Assembly (NCBI GenBank): GCA_022885665.1
Contig: JAGQDJ010000202.1
Span: forward strand, 1,612,001-1,676,000
Direction of reading: 5' to 3'
DNA: 64,000 nt
Source of the DNA: Triops longicaudatus
Taxonomy: Eukaryota; Arthropoda; Branchiopoda; Notostraca; Triopsidae
This document shows positions 40,561 to 52,846 of this stretch, one piece after another. Numbering within the stretch: the stretch's first letter is position 1; each line of letters opens with the position of its first letter. Both the position numbers and the translations under genes were made by a program. A model generated the notes under the pieces. It had not been told where the DNA came from, ran no database searches, and saw only the letters and a list, made by a program, of their open reading frames with translations.

Positions 40561-42098
40561 ATGAAGTTCAAGCTTGTAACGCTCTACCTAACCTTGGTGG
40601 CATTGGCATTGACCACCGCTGAAAATAGAAACATTAGTGATCCCGGAGTCGGTCCTGTGCTTATTCCGGCTGACGTGCTTCAAAATTTGCTAGCCTTCCC
40701 AAACGTAAGCTCAAAAGATACTAACTTTTCACTTATCCCCCTCCCCTCAAAAAAATAATAAATAAATAAAATGTCCCTGATTCAAATTATCCTTATTTAG
40801 TCACAGCCACCAGCAACCAGTGATGTACAGAAAACATCGAGCGTATGGAGCCGGATGATTTCCCGTAAATTTTTATTCGCATTCAGCTTACTTGTAATTC
40901 ATACAATTTCTTTCGATTTCTTCTTTCACTGTAGCTGTGAGCCGAATGGTGTCGTATTTCCGGCAGTTCGTGTGCAGTACACCCTCTGTGTCACCTACAC
41001 CTTCACCTGCGCCTTCACCTGCGCCTGCGCCTGCGCCTGCACCTGCGCCTTCACCTAGTAGCTGTAGTTGCGGAGTTAAAGGATCGGTAAAACTTACATA
41101 TTTCTAAACTCTGCTTCAGTAAAGGAGTTCAAAATTTGGTTAGAGTCGAATCGTTGGTGGCCAAGCAGCTGGTCGGGAAGAGTGGCCGTGGCAAGCTTAT
41201 TTGCTTATAGATAGCTCATACGGCTGTGGTGGCAGTTTGATTAACGAAAACTGGGTAGTTACAGCATCGCACTGCCTGTATCAGAGATCTCAGGTTAAAG
41301 TTTACCTTGGAATCTACGACTTGGCGAATGATACGCCCCAACATGTAAGTAACGATTGCTTTACGAAACAAACGGAAAGTGTCGGATATCTCGACGGAAA
41401 TTATTTCTAAACAGGTCACAGCCGGAACAATCAAAATGCACCCCAATTACAATCCAAGTACTGTAGACAACGATATTGCACTAATCAAACTGAATACACC
41501 AGCTACGTTCAGTACAAAAATTCAGCCTATTTGCCTACCTTACAAGTACGCTAACACTGACTTCGACAATCAAAATGCCGTTGTTACTGGTAAACCAGTG
41601 CTTTTTAAAAGAATGCAATCACCTAATTCGAATTCCTGATAGGTTGGGGCACCACGAGTGAAGGCGGCACTACGTCGAAAACCCTACTGGAAGTTTCTAT
41701 GCCCGTGCTAAACCGTGCTCGATGCACAACTTCTCCATTCCTGTTTTCTTCTTCACGAATTACCGACAATATGTTCTGTATGTATAGTGGACCTGGTATT
41801 GATAGCTGCCAAGTAATGAAAAATGAAAAAAAAAAACGAAAAATATATTTCTAACATGCTTGAATTCAGGGCGATTCTGGCGGTCCGGTTAACTGGCAAG
41901 GTCCCTCGCGCACGTACCTCATAGGGGTAGTCAGCTTCGGTGTTGGATGCGGAAGATTGAATTATCCTGGAGTGTATGCTAAAGTGAACAATTACCTGAA
42001 CTGGATTGACTCTACAACTGGTAAAGCTTTGGAACAATACTCGATGTTTCTTACAATTTCTTCGGTAATTTTCAGGCCAATCGTTCTGCAATCCGTAA
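40561..42098 (+). CDS. Secreted trypsin-like serine protease with Pro/Ala-rich linker
   Basis: Eight exons, 359 residues: 40561-40704, 40801-40864, 40935-41086, 41144-41344, 41415-41589, 41643-41812, 41870-42020, 42076-42098. The signal peptide is MKFKLVTLYLTLVALALTTA. The pro-region contains a CxTPSVSPTPSPAP-type low-complexity linker (minisatellite at 40994-41056) and ends CSCGVKGS. The activation site is SR|IVGG. The catalytic triad is complete: VVTASHC (His57), NDIALIKL (Asp102) and GDSGGPV (Ser195, codon TCT 41876-41878). Asp occupies position 189 (IDSCQGDSGG), so trypsin-like cleavage after Arg/Lys is expected. Exon structure and phases equal those of the gene at 36356, showing a tandem duplication. 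AATAAA at 42220. Confidence 0.95.
40994..41056 (+). repeat. Coding minisatellite (ACCTGCGCC-like units)
   Basis: Tandem CCT-GCG / CCT-TCA codon pairs inside the third exon of the active protease. They encode alternating Pro-Ala and Pro-Ser. The paralogue at 36356 lacks the repeat, so the linker expanded after the duplication or was lost from the other copy. Confidence 0.85.
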
Positions 42099-43613
42099 GA
42101 GATGTGCCGTAACTAAGCAATTAGTTTCCTGAAATTTCCCAAGTTCGATAGAAGATGCGACTCTTTCCCCTAAGTTTCAATGTCAGCATTCTGTGACGAC
42201 ACAAACATGACGAACCTTAAATAAAGACGCGTTGCTAAAAGCCTGTGCAAAGGGATGTTGTCGGTTCTGTTAATAAAACTCTGCTGCAAAATTCAATACC
42301 CACAACGGCGCTGTTCATTAACCTCACGTCTAGAATTTTTTTAGATTGTTTAGCTTACTCCAAGTAATTAAAAGTAAATACTTGTCAAGTCCACTGTGGA
42401 GGCAGAGGAAAAGAATTTTGTTTGCAATATCGTGTCTATACCATTATCGAAATCGTCTACCGACTTTTAAATGTCTTCGACTTTTCGGTCTACTGCAGCA
42501 GAACGGACTTGGTCCCATAATTAAAGTGTGACTGCGTTCTACGATAGCGTCGAGATAAACAATGCGCTTTAACAAAATTGTGTTGACGCTTTGTTCCTAA
42601 AAGCTCAAGCAAATCGATAAGACTTCCTATCAATAAATAGAAAAAGATTCGAAGTGTGGGGGGTAAATGTGGGTTATTAAAATAATAATAACAATAAAAA
42701 TAATAATAATATGAATAAGAATAAGAATAAGAAAAATAATAATAATAATGATAGTAATAAGAGCAGTAAGTAATAAAAAAGGTAATAGTGAAAGTAGAAT
42801 GAAAGTAGTAGTAATAATTGTAGTAGTAAGATAATAATAATAATACATTTAATACTAATAAACATGATATTAATAACAGTAATAATAATAATAAGTATTG
42901 TGATAATAATATTAATAATCATAGTCATATTAGTAATAATAATTATTATAATAATAATGATCGCGTAGAGCGGGGTATAAAGACCCCAGTTTTAATCACG
43001 AACCCAGAAACGCTGTATGAACGTTTCCATTCCCAGTACCGTCACCAACCTCTGGACGTAATTGAAGCTAGAACGCCGTTATCCAATCTTTCGAGGCTGT
43101 CTAACGCGAAACGTGCCGGGAACGGGACACGTTCGTTCGTTTTTTCTTCTTTTATTATTTCCCTATTACTTACTACTATTGTTACTATTATTATTGCAAA
43201 TACCGTTACTAATATTACTATTATTATTATTGATATTGTTATTACTACTATTACTATCATTATTACCATTATTATAGTAATTATTATTGTAACTACTATT
43301 CGAAAGTAAACTTCAATTTCTAGAAGTAAAGAATAACTTCGGAGAATAATTAAAAACACGATTACTTAATCCAGCAGGGAAATTTGGGGCCTTAGATAAA
43401 ATAAGGTTGAAATACTTACATCCTTCAGCGCTTGGTGAATCTTCTGGCTACTGTTTGCACCCCGAACTCCCTGTACCATCCTAAGCTCCGCCTCCCAGCC
43501 TCATTGCTCGTTTGTTAGCAGCATGCTATTAGGTAAACTAACGTGATTCAAAACAGTTCAGTACGTCAGCCTGTACTTCTTAAATATTCTAAAATTATTC
43601 AAACGAATGGACG
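42099..43613. other. Intergenic region, protease / INTS1, with paired trinucleotide tracts
   Basis: About 1.5 kb. Apart from the 3' UTR of the protease it is dominated by AAT-type repeats (42676-42958) and ATT-type repeats (43144-43306) flanking a unique core. No exon is seen before the INTS1 ATG. Confidence 0.6.
42676..43306. repeat. Opposed AAT-rich and ATT-rich degenerate tracts
   Basis: The left tract (42676-42958) is made of AAT, AGT and AAG units. The right tract (43144-43306) is made of ATT, ACT and similar units, that is, roughly its complement. They could fold on each other across about 185 bp of unique sequence. Confidence 0.7.
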
Positions 43614-46600
43614 ATGGATAAAGGAAAATACTTTAATAAGCCTTCTTCAAAAGGCAAAACACCTGGTTTTGCTGGGGATTTCATTGCGTTGGGATCAAAA
43701 GCTGGTCCAAGCTCGGGTCGTTCTTCAAATGTTGATTCCGCTCCCAACAGTGATTCCAAACGAGCGGCTAGCAATGTACCGAGTTCTGCTAAACCATCAT
43801 CTTTCCCAGGTACTCTCCGCCCTATATTTTTTTAAAAAGAATACGATATTCTTTATTATTACTTTTTTTTATTTGTATACCGTAATTTATTTATTTATTT
43901 TTTGTTTTGTATAAAGGCCCTTCATCAAGCAAGCGTGATTTATCAGCTTCTCAAACCAATGCGCCAGCCGGTCCTAAGAAATTTAAAGATATCAAAGGAC
44001 TCCCGATTCCTAAACCTTCTTCGTCAGCAACCGTTCCCAAGTTAGTTCCCGAGAAGAAATCCGATACTGGCAGTAGAGCTGAAGCTTGGGAGGAATTCGC
44101 CACAGAAGTAGAATTCTCCGAACTGACCACCAACTTGGTGGAAGCTGAAGAGGCAGATGACGAAGAACGTATTGAAGCTTTGCTATGCGGTGCGGTACGC
44201 CATTTGAAGGCCCAACGAAGCAAAATTGATCCTACTTTGGTCCTCACGCTTTTGTATACCGCCAAGTCTCGACCAACCTTCTTTTTCACAGAATATATAG
44301 TCGAAGCTCTGAGCAGTTTACTCAAGCGAGAAGCTACTCCCGCATCTGGTATGAAAATCCGAGCTAATGGCACGGTTTTAGCCGTCCTAGGAGCAAATTT
44401 GCTTATGGCGGCTTATCAGGACGAAAAAACGTGGCCGGAAGCTTTCCTCAAGGTATAATACTTCTTTCTGCTATCGGTAACTTCTTTCTGTAACTAAAAA
44501 TAAAAAATATAATTGTGTTAGGCGTACGTTGAAGACGCATTGGGAGAACGAGTATGGGTTGATCGAGAAGATTGTCAAGGCTTTGTGAGCAATATTCTGA
44601 CCGCTTTCGGCACCCGGTTACCACCCCGTCACATGTTCAATGATACGAATGTGACTGCCAATGCCTCTCTTACCCGCCCTGAGCCTAGTAGCTCACCCAA
44701 CTTAAGCACGTCGCTTACTGGAACCGCTGACGAAGACATGGACACGGATAGCGTTGTTCAGAAGACGGCCAACATGCAGTCAGACGTTCCTGTGTTCCCC
44801 AGGTAAAAAGGAAAAACAAAAACAAAAAAAAAATTGGAACTATATCGGTACCTTTTTCGAAGATATACAAACATGCAAGAAAGTGCGGAACATTTTGTGT
44901 TGGACGTTATCAAAGAACAAATCGCTAGGCGTCAGCAACCGGACTCCGCTACGCGAAATATACTAAAATTCTTAGCGGCTACTTGCGGCATTGCAGAAGT
45001 AATTTTAAATAGTAATTCCTAGATCAGAAATGAGTAATTTATTGAACGACAGGTTCGCTTGATAAGTGCGCAAAAACTGGAAATGTGGCTTATGAATCCC
45101 AAAATTACGCGTTCTGCGCATGAACTTTTCCTGTCCATCTGCTTGAATTGCTCCAACAGTGCAGTGGATACCGAAATTATCGCCACCTTAATCAAAGTGC
45201 GATCGAAGACAAAGCCTGCAATCAACATTTACTTAAACTGCTTCAAGTAAGTTGGTATTTCACATTCGTCTCAAATGTACATTAATATTTACAGTTTCTA
45301 TTTACTGCTATAGCTTATTTATTTCGTTTCGTTTTCTCTAGGGAGTTGGTGGAAGCTTTCCCAGACCATCTGTACACAGTCATGAAACACACCATTTACA
45401 ACGAGCTTTCAACTAGCCGAAATCCCAATAACATGGCGTTGTTGACTGTTTTATTCCAACATTGGGCCGAGAAGGCTCCGTCTATCATGGCGGATGTTTT
45501 CGTGGTAATGTCGCATATTTGAACAAAATCAGGAGAAATGATAATTGGTCTTAATCAGAAATTTAAACTTTTCTTTTTGTCATTAATAGGAGTTGCTGTT
45601 GAACCGTGAAGATTTCTTGCGCGCTTTACGCGCCCTGCTACGTGAAATTGTTAGATCTTTGCGGTTTGAGATCAACCTGCATTATTTTTGCTTGGGATTG
45701 CTTAGACAGCGTGACGTACCCGATTCTCCCCAAACGGCGCATTTAAATTCGCAAGTTCTGCACGATTTCGAATTCAAAGATCGACTGCTGGTTTCCATGG
45801 CTGATCTGGTGACATTAGCATTCTTTTTGGGAATCACGCCTGCCATTAGAGAAGCAGCCACGCGGGCTGATACTCGAATGGCTGAAAGCTTGAAAGTATT
45901 TTTCTTAAACATATCTCTCGTATCTTACACGTTTTTATACAAATATTTTTCATTTCAGAATTATCAGCTACAAGTAGCTACTATTCAGCGTGATGCTATT
46001 TCTTGGCTTTTCTTAATCGTTCCAAAATTATTCCGACCTTCGAAAACGGAGTTCACCCATTGCTTGCATAAAGTATACATATAGTATTAGCTTTGGACGA
46101 AGGTTGATTTTCGTGTTGCAACAGGTTTTGCTGATGGAACAACCCGAGCAATACTGGAATAAAGATGGTTGGCCTCCTGATGTTGACCGTTCCATTTTCT
46201 TGCGTTTAGCTGCTGAAGTTCCGGTTCTAGATGACACTCTCTATCAGATCTTACGGATGGGATTGTCCAAAGTAATTGGAAAGAGAGTAGTTAAAATAAG
46301 TTGAAGATTAGTTAATAATCTCGTTTTTAAACGCTTAGGAGCATCCCATTTTACCGGCTGACGCTGTAGAACTGGGCGACTATTTATTGCGAAGAGCTGC
46401 TGCATTACTGCACAGTGGATACCCAGTGCTACAAACAGACAAACTTCACTTCATTGACGTCTTGTTCAACTTGTCTGCGTACCACCATCCCGAAAGCATT
46501 TCCCTACCGCCAGATTACGTTCCTCCCAAATTAGCGATTGCTCATCTTTACTGGAAAGCGTGGTCCATGTTGCTCGTACTCACAGCTCATAACCCGACTG

Positions 46601-49600
46601 TATACGGTGAATTGGTGTGGAACTCATACCCGACTCTGAGAGCACTTATGGAAATGTGTATTACAAAGTAATTTTTCGCAGAATTTTAAAGTTATTCGTA
46701 AGTGTAATCAATTTTTGTAGCCAATTTGTATTCCCACCTGCCACGTTTTCGCCTTCGGGCAAAACGGATCTTAAGCTGCAGGAACAACAAATCTCCGCCC
46801 TGGAAAAACAAACAATTCTAGAGTTTGAGTCCCATTTAGCGGCAGCTTCTAGTAAAGTGCCCATTACCGAAGCTAATTCTTTACTTCTTAGCCAGGTAAT
46901 GCCCTTTCGAAGCTTAAAAACAAAGTTAGAGTCGTAATTGAAAGCACTAAGAACGTTAACGTCAAAAAGCAGTCTAAGCCTCACGTTTATTGCAGTTTTT
47001 TGCTTTATGAATTAATTATTGTAGATACAAGCCATTAAACTTCCGTTTTTGCGGAAGCTTATTCGAGAGCTTTAAAAGAAAGATTATTTTTCTTCTCTCA
47101 GTTAACATCGTTAGATCCATTGGGCCCTGCGCGTAAACCTGGTCAAGTGGTTTTGGATCAGCTACGAACGTTGAATAGCTCCTTAAAACTGGGCCATTTG
47201 CTATGTCGCAGCCGTCAGCCAGATTTTCTGCTTGACATTATTCAGCGTCAAGGTCCTGAACAATCCATGCCATGGCTAGCTGATTTAGTCGAGTCCAGTG
47301 ATAACGCGTATTGGTGAGTGCATTAGCTATATTTGAACTTTGGAGTAATAAGAATGTTTTTAACCGTATTTCAGCATGCTGCCAGTGCAATGCTTGTGCG
47401 AGTTTCTCCTGCGGCAGATGGTGGACGACGTTCCCATAACAGATTTGGACGATTCTAGCGTTAGTGCAGTTAAAGTATCAAAGAAGCGTGAGAAAAAACA
47501 AAAACAGCAAGTTTTACTCCAGTACTTGCGCTCTTTGCTCTCGGACGCCCAGCAAGATGAACAAACACCCCGTGAAATCTTGGATTACTTCCTTAGGAGA
47601 CTGAGCTCTCCCAACCGCATTGGTCGATATCAAGCCATAAAAGTGGGCAACATTCCTATTTCCCAAACTTTGTTGTCTTCGAAAATTTTTTTTTCGCGAA
47701 TTTATGCTTTCTGTCGTGTCTGACAAGTAAAGCTGTGCTACTTTCTAATGTAATCGTTTATGGATAAAATAGGTGCTACAGTTATTGCTGAATCCCGTTT
47801 GTGGGGAGAAGGAAGCTAAGGAAGAAACGGCTTTTCAGTGGTTGATCACGGGTTTACCTACGCTACCCCATTTTGGAGCGTTGCACCACACGATAGTACA
47901 AGCGTTGAGGCAAAGTTTGCAGGTTGAAAGCTCGACCGAGGCTGTCGCAGCGTACTTGAAGTACTTGGCCATGTATACAGCTGAAGATTCAGTCCAGGAA
48001 TTATCGGAGATGGCTTTGGTAAAATCGAAACAATGCATACAATTAAAATTACACTTATCTGGAGTTTTTTCTTTTGCGTTCAATAGGATCTAGCCCAGTT
48101 AATCGTGGAACGAAGTAGTTTAATGGCCTCATTGCTACCTTTACCCAGTATGGTGCAACTCCCTTTGTCTCCTATATATATTGATGCGTTCCAAGCATTG
48201 TTAAACTTGTTTGGAACTTACATGGGCAAGGTAAGTTAGGGTTTCTTAAAAAATCGCACCATTTTCGTTAGAATTTCATTTTTCAGCCGTCAGTAGGCTA
48301 TGCCTTCGATGGTCTCGATGTTTTTTTTTATTTATTTTTTTATTGATTTTTTTTTTTTAATGAACATCTGACTAGCATAATCAGTTATTCTAGGATATAC
48401 CAGAACTTCCTCGTCCGTTTAATTAATAAATATTAAGAACCTTCGCTTATAGATTAGGCAGATGCATAAAGAAGCTTATTCCTGGTCGGAGAACCAAGAC
48501 CAGATTTTCATCCAGTGGCCAAGGGGAGAAACGGCTACTATGCACATTCTTGTCGTCCATGCCATTATCATCTTATTGACGTCAGGTCCCATTCCACCTT
48601 CACCAGAAAGCGAAGTGCAAGCAACTGCTGCTATGTATCAAAATCTGCTTGAAATGTGGTTCTCTGAAAGACATGGTCCACCATCGGTAAAAACAAAGCA
48701 TTTTTTAAAGTCTTGGAATATACTCTTTCATTCCTTTGACCACATCATTTGTACTACTTGATAAAGTAGTTTTATTTACCTGTTTTATACAATTCTTGCA
48801 TTTATTAAAATTTTCGTCGTTTACGTTTTGTAGGCATATCTGGTGGATACATCTGAAGAAGCGCTCCTCTTTCCTGATTGGCTCAAGTTACGTATGATCC
48901 GTTCTTCTGTGCCGAGCTTAGTAGACGCAGCTCTGAAAGACCTGGAACCTTCACAGCTGATCCTTTTCATTCAGTCCTTCGGCATCCCTGTCGCTTCTGT
49001 GAGGTAAAAGTTCTTCTGTGCTCAAAATCAAAGACTAATTTTTTTAACGTTATTTTTAAAATTTATTTGTTTGTTATTTTTCATTATTAGTAAACTTTTG
49101 CATACATTGGACGTGGCCGTAAAAGCGAATCCCTTTGCGTTTGTGGAAGTGGACATGGATAAAGCATATATGGCTCAGCTGTTAAACATTCAGTGGTCAC
49201 GTGGAGCCCAAGAAGGTCACGATTTTGCAGATATAATGCAATTAGAAGAGCCACCTCTGCCATCCCCTTCGGTTTCGTCCAATACCAGCTCAGGCACATC
49301 CAAATTGCCCCTTCCTATTACCGTCGTGCATGGGAGGGCCAATGCTTTGCAGGCCGACCAAGCCGAGTCGGTGTTAAAGCGGCTGTTTGATATGGGAACT
49401 GTTATACGATTAAGTCATCAAGAAAAACAGGAAATACTACGAACTCTTCTTAAAGTAGGTTCGGTCAGACAGGTTCCTAAACTAAATTAACAAAATCAGT
49501 AATCATAAATTTAAAAAAAGTAGAAAGTATTATCAACAAAATAACAAGAGAATAGTTATGAAATAACGTCGGTTGTGCATTTTAGGCATTATCTATGGAA

Positions 49601-52600
49601 ATGAGCCAGAAAACTTCAAACAAATCCTTGGTAAATGCGTTGTCCACATCGTTAGTGCAGTTGGCTATGAGTGGACCAGAAAGTGGGACTTTTTTGGCTA
49701 GTTTGGATCGTCAAGCAAATTTCAGCTCAGCCATATTACGCCTATTGACCAGCTTTGTAATATTTTATCTCTTCTTGCAAACATCCATTAAAATAATTGA
49801 TGTTAGGCGAAACGACAAGGAGAAGAAGAGTTAAAAAATAATTTGCAGCGCTTCTTCTCCGTTTTGGAAAACAGTCCGTTTATCAGGCAACCGGTATTGA
49901 AACAGTTGACCTGCAGCTTTTTAAACAAATGTAAGTTGACTTAAAGCTCTTTTGTACTTGCATTTCTGATCATCTGCGCTCATTTTAGCCCCATTAGGTA
50001 AAACAGGTGGTTCGGCAGAAGCAAAACTCATACAGTTGACCGGGGAAGCGTTGTTAACTCGGAAAATTCCTAGCGAGTGTTCTCCAACGGCCATTTTTGA
50101 CAAGTTAGTTAGTTCGAAAGATCAAGCCACAGCCCAGGGCTTGAATGTGGACTGGCTGCAAGTATTGGACCCGGAGTTGCAAGCCATTGAGGTAGCACAT
50201 TGTTTTTTTTTTTTTTTTTTTTTTTGTAATCTATAACGCGTATTTTGTCCATTGTAGCCAGCGAAAGTACTGCAAAAGGAATTGGTGTCGAATGATTCAC
50301 CAAAAGTTTCAAGTCGGCCGTATTTGATGTCGCTAATGACACATCAGACGAAGTGGTCAACGCTGTGGAATTTTATATCCAATATGCTACAACCTCAAAA
50401 GTATGTATTGCTCACATTTTTAATATCGAAGGGGAAAGTGTCTCTTGTAAAATCGGTTTAATATATCTTTTTTGGTCGAAATTATTCTTTAGGGTTGGAG
50501 ACTATGATGCGACAATGGCGTTAAATTTCTTGCGTGCATGTACGCTCATTCCGAAGCTGTGGCAAGGTAGAGATAAACATGTGCCGAAACACTCGAAAAC
50601 CGAAGTTCTTTTCCGATTCAACAAGAAGCAGGTAATCTTTCTTAGATATATAGAGGAAGTTAAACGGAAAGAAACATGTGATTTCTTTAGTTGCACGCAT
50701 TGGTTGAGCTTATGGCAATTGAGTATACGCAAAACCTACAGAAAAATGATTCAGAGTACGCCATGCGTAGTTTGCGTGATCGCCTTCTCCTCTTGTTGCA
50801 GTGTTCCCAGTCGCGTCAGCAAGATATTCAAGTAGCGCAGTGGCTGTATGACCGGACTCAGAAGTAAAGCGTTTCGGATCTGAAAGGACAAAATATTGAA
50901 AATCTTAATTTTCTTAATTATTAGAAAGCCTAACAGTGCTCACGCTGCACTACTCACGCAGCTGTATATGCGAAGACCGCATGTAGCACTGCATCTGTCA
51001 TGTGCGTTATGGCAGCCAGTGGAAGGTATAATACTTCACTTACAATTCTGTTCTATGTTTCAATGAAGATTTTCTCGTTCTTTGGTAATTTAGCTCCTAA
51101 GGATGAGATAAAGATTGCTTGTTGTAATGTTTGTCGATTGTTTGTAGTACTTTTAATATTGGTTTCGTAGTTGCCGATTTACCAACGGAAGTTGACACCT
51201 TTGCGCATGCCATGCTATCCAGCTTAGCTGCCTTGCAACCAGGACGAGATGGACATCGTCGACTCATGGATTTAGATATGGCCTTCCGTAAACTAACCGC
51301 GACACATCCGTCATTAGTTGTCAGGTAATATAACTGCAGCGAAATAGAAAATCGTCACCAGAAGTATAGTTGCAATTTGCGAGGTTTTTGAATATAAGGT
51401 TTAAGAAATTAAAACAGCATTATCGTATAGGCAATTGGGACTCCTGGCGAGTTATTTAAAGGGCCGCGCGCATTATGAGTGGAATGTATTAAAATCACGA
51501 AATGAATTTGCCTTCTTCTCTTGTGCATTGGGTTTCTTGGAAATTTTAATGCCACACTGTTTCCAGCCTCAGCACCGATCAGCCTTCCTAGATGCACTGG
51601 ACTCCTACTTTGAGCTAGTAAAGGTAGCAAGACTTTATTTACTTCCTTTCAGCTGCCTTTTCTGATGTGGATATTATTCGTCTATCTTTAGAATCATGGG
51701 TCCTTGCGAGATATGGCCGATGTCGTTCGTAGATTGCATAGCATTTTAGACAACGCATTAGCTTACGATCCCTCGATGTCCGTATCGTTCCAAAAACACG
51801 CCCAGATGCTAAGGTAAAATTATTTCCATAAATTAAAAGAAAGCTAGTCTAAGACTCATAGTCTTCATTGACCTCTAAAATAATTTATTTGCTGTTTAAA
51901 TTTCATAGGGAGATAGTGTACATTTTCTTTTATTTACTTGATTGTTATTTCTTACATTTTAGCACACTGGCGGCTACCAACGCCGATTTGCGGAATCTGC
52001 AAGTACTGTGCTCCAGCGTAACGCGTGCGGTGCACCAAAAAGTCTCACACACCAATTCGATGAGTTGGGTCCAAGCGCCTAAAGGTCGTAAGGCAAATGT
52101 AGGGCCCTTATTACTGCGGCTGAGGCATTCTGACAGTACTGAAGGTAATTAACTTTCCTACTCTGTTTTATTTGTCCAAGTTTTTATTTGCGTTCGATTT
52201 TGTTTAGAAATGGAACAAGTTCTGAACGATTTGGACTTGGCTACTGCGGACTGCCCATGGGTATTAGAGCAAGTATGGGACGACGTACGCGCATTTTTAA
52301 CTTCTCCGGCACCAGCAGTTCGGCGATTGTCATTTGCCCTTGCTTTGCGTTTGCTTCATACCAAACCGCAAAAGGCTTCAGATTTGTTCCCAGATATGCT
52401 GAGCTGTTTGTCACACACTGACATGGCAGTCGTGAGCACAACGTTGGAAAAATTACCGGAATTGTGTCTTCTTGCTCAAGGTAAAATACCTGTTAGCGGC
52501 TCTTACTGTTAATCTTATTCTATTTTATTGATCTTGTTATCAGTATTTTATGAATTTGTATTTGCGTTCTAGCATCCTTCTGCACTTGAACTATGTCATG

Positions 52601-52830
52601 ATTTTATTTTTGTTTATATTATTAGATATATTTTGTTTTTATGTATGTAAATTTTTCAAAATTTGAATTAGAGGTATTTTCTGAGAAAGGTAAATTCATA
52701 TTTTCCGTTTGTAGAATTCGCTCCTGCTCTGTTTGCGCGTGTATTTGAACTAGCATCGGAAGTTAACGTCGACGTGATACCATTTTTGGTGGATGCTGCA
52801 TCAGTTTTGCAACATCAGTGCGGAGTTTAA
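43614..52830 (+). CDS. INTS1: Integrator complex subunit 1
   Basis: Large helical scaffold of the Integrator complex, which cleaves snRNA and paused nascent transcripts with RNA polymerase II. About 25-30 short exons on the plus strand. ATG is 43614 (MDKGKYFNKPSS), soon followed by GFAGDFIALGSKAG, the conserved GDFIALGSK element. Clear family segments include RIEALLCGAVRHLK (44.17 kb), LGERVWVD (44.54 kb), LEMWLMNPKITRSAHEL (45.08 kb), YWNKDGWPPDVDRSIFLRLAAEVPVL split into shorter matches at 46.15-46.23 kb, YHHPESISLPPDY (46.5 kb), LKLGHLLCRSRQPDFLLDII (47.18 kb), LPVQCLCEFLLRQ (47.38 kb), NTSEEALLFPDWLKLRMIRS-like at 48.84 kb and PELCLLAQ near the end. The last exon stops at 52830. Order and content match the animal protein over its whole length. 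T tracts occur in some introns (50202-50225). Confidence 0.95.
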
Positions 52831-52846
52831 TGAAGAGAGGTGGAGC

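Noticed and set aside
43062..43359. Leu/Ile-rich overlapping frames on both strands resembling membrane proteins
   Set aside because: They are translations of the degenerate ATT/AAT tracts.
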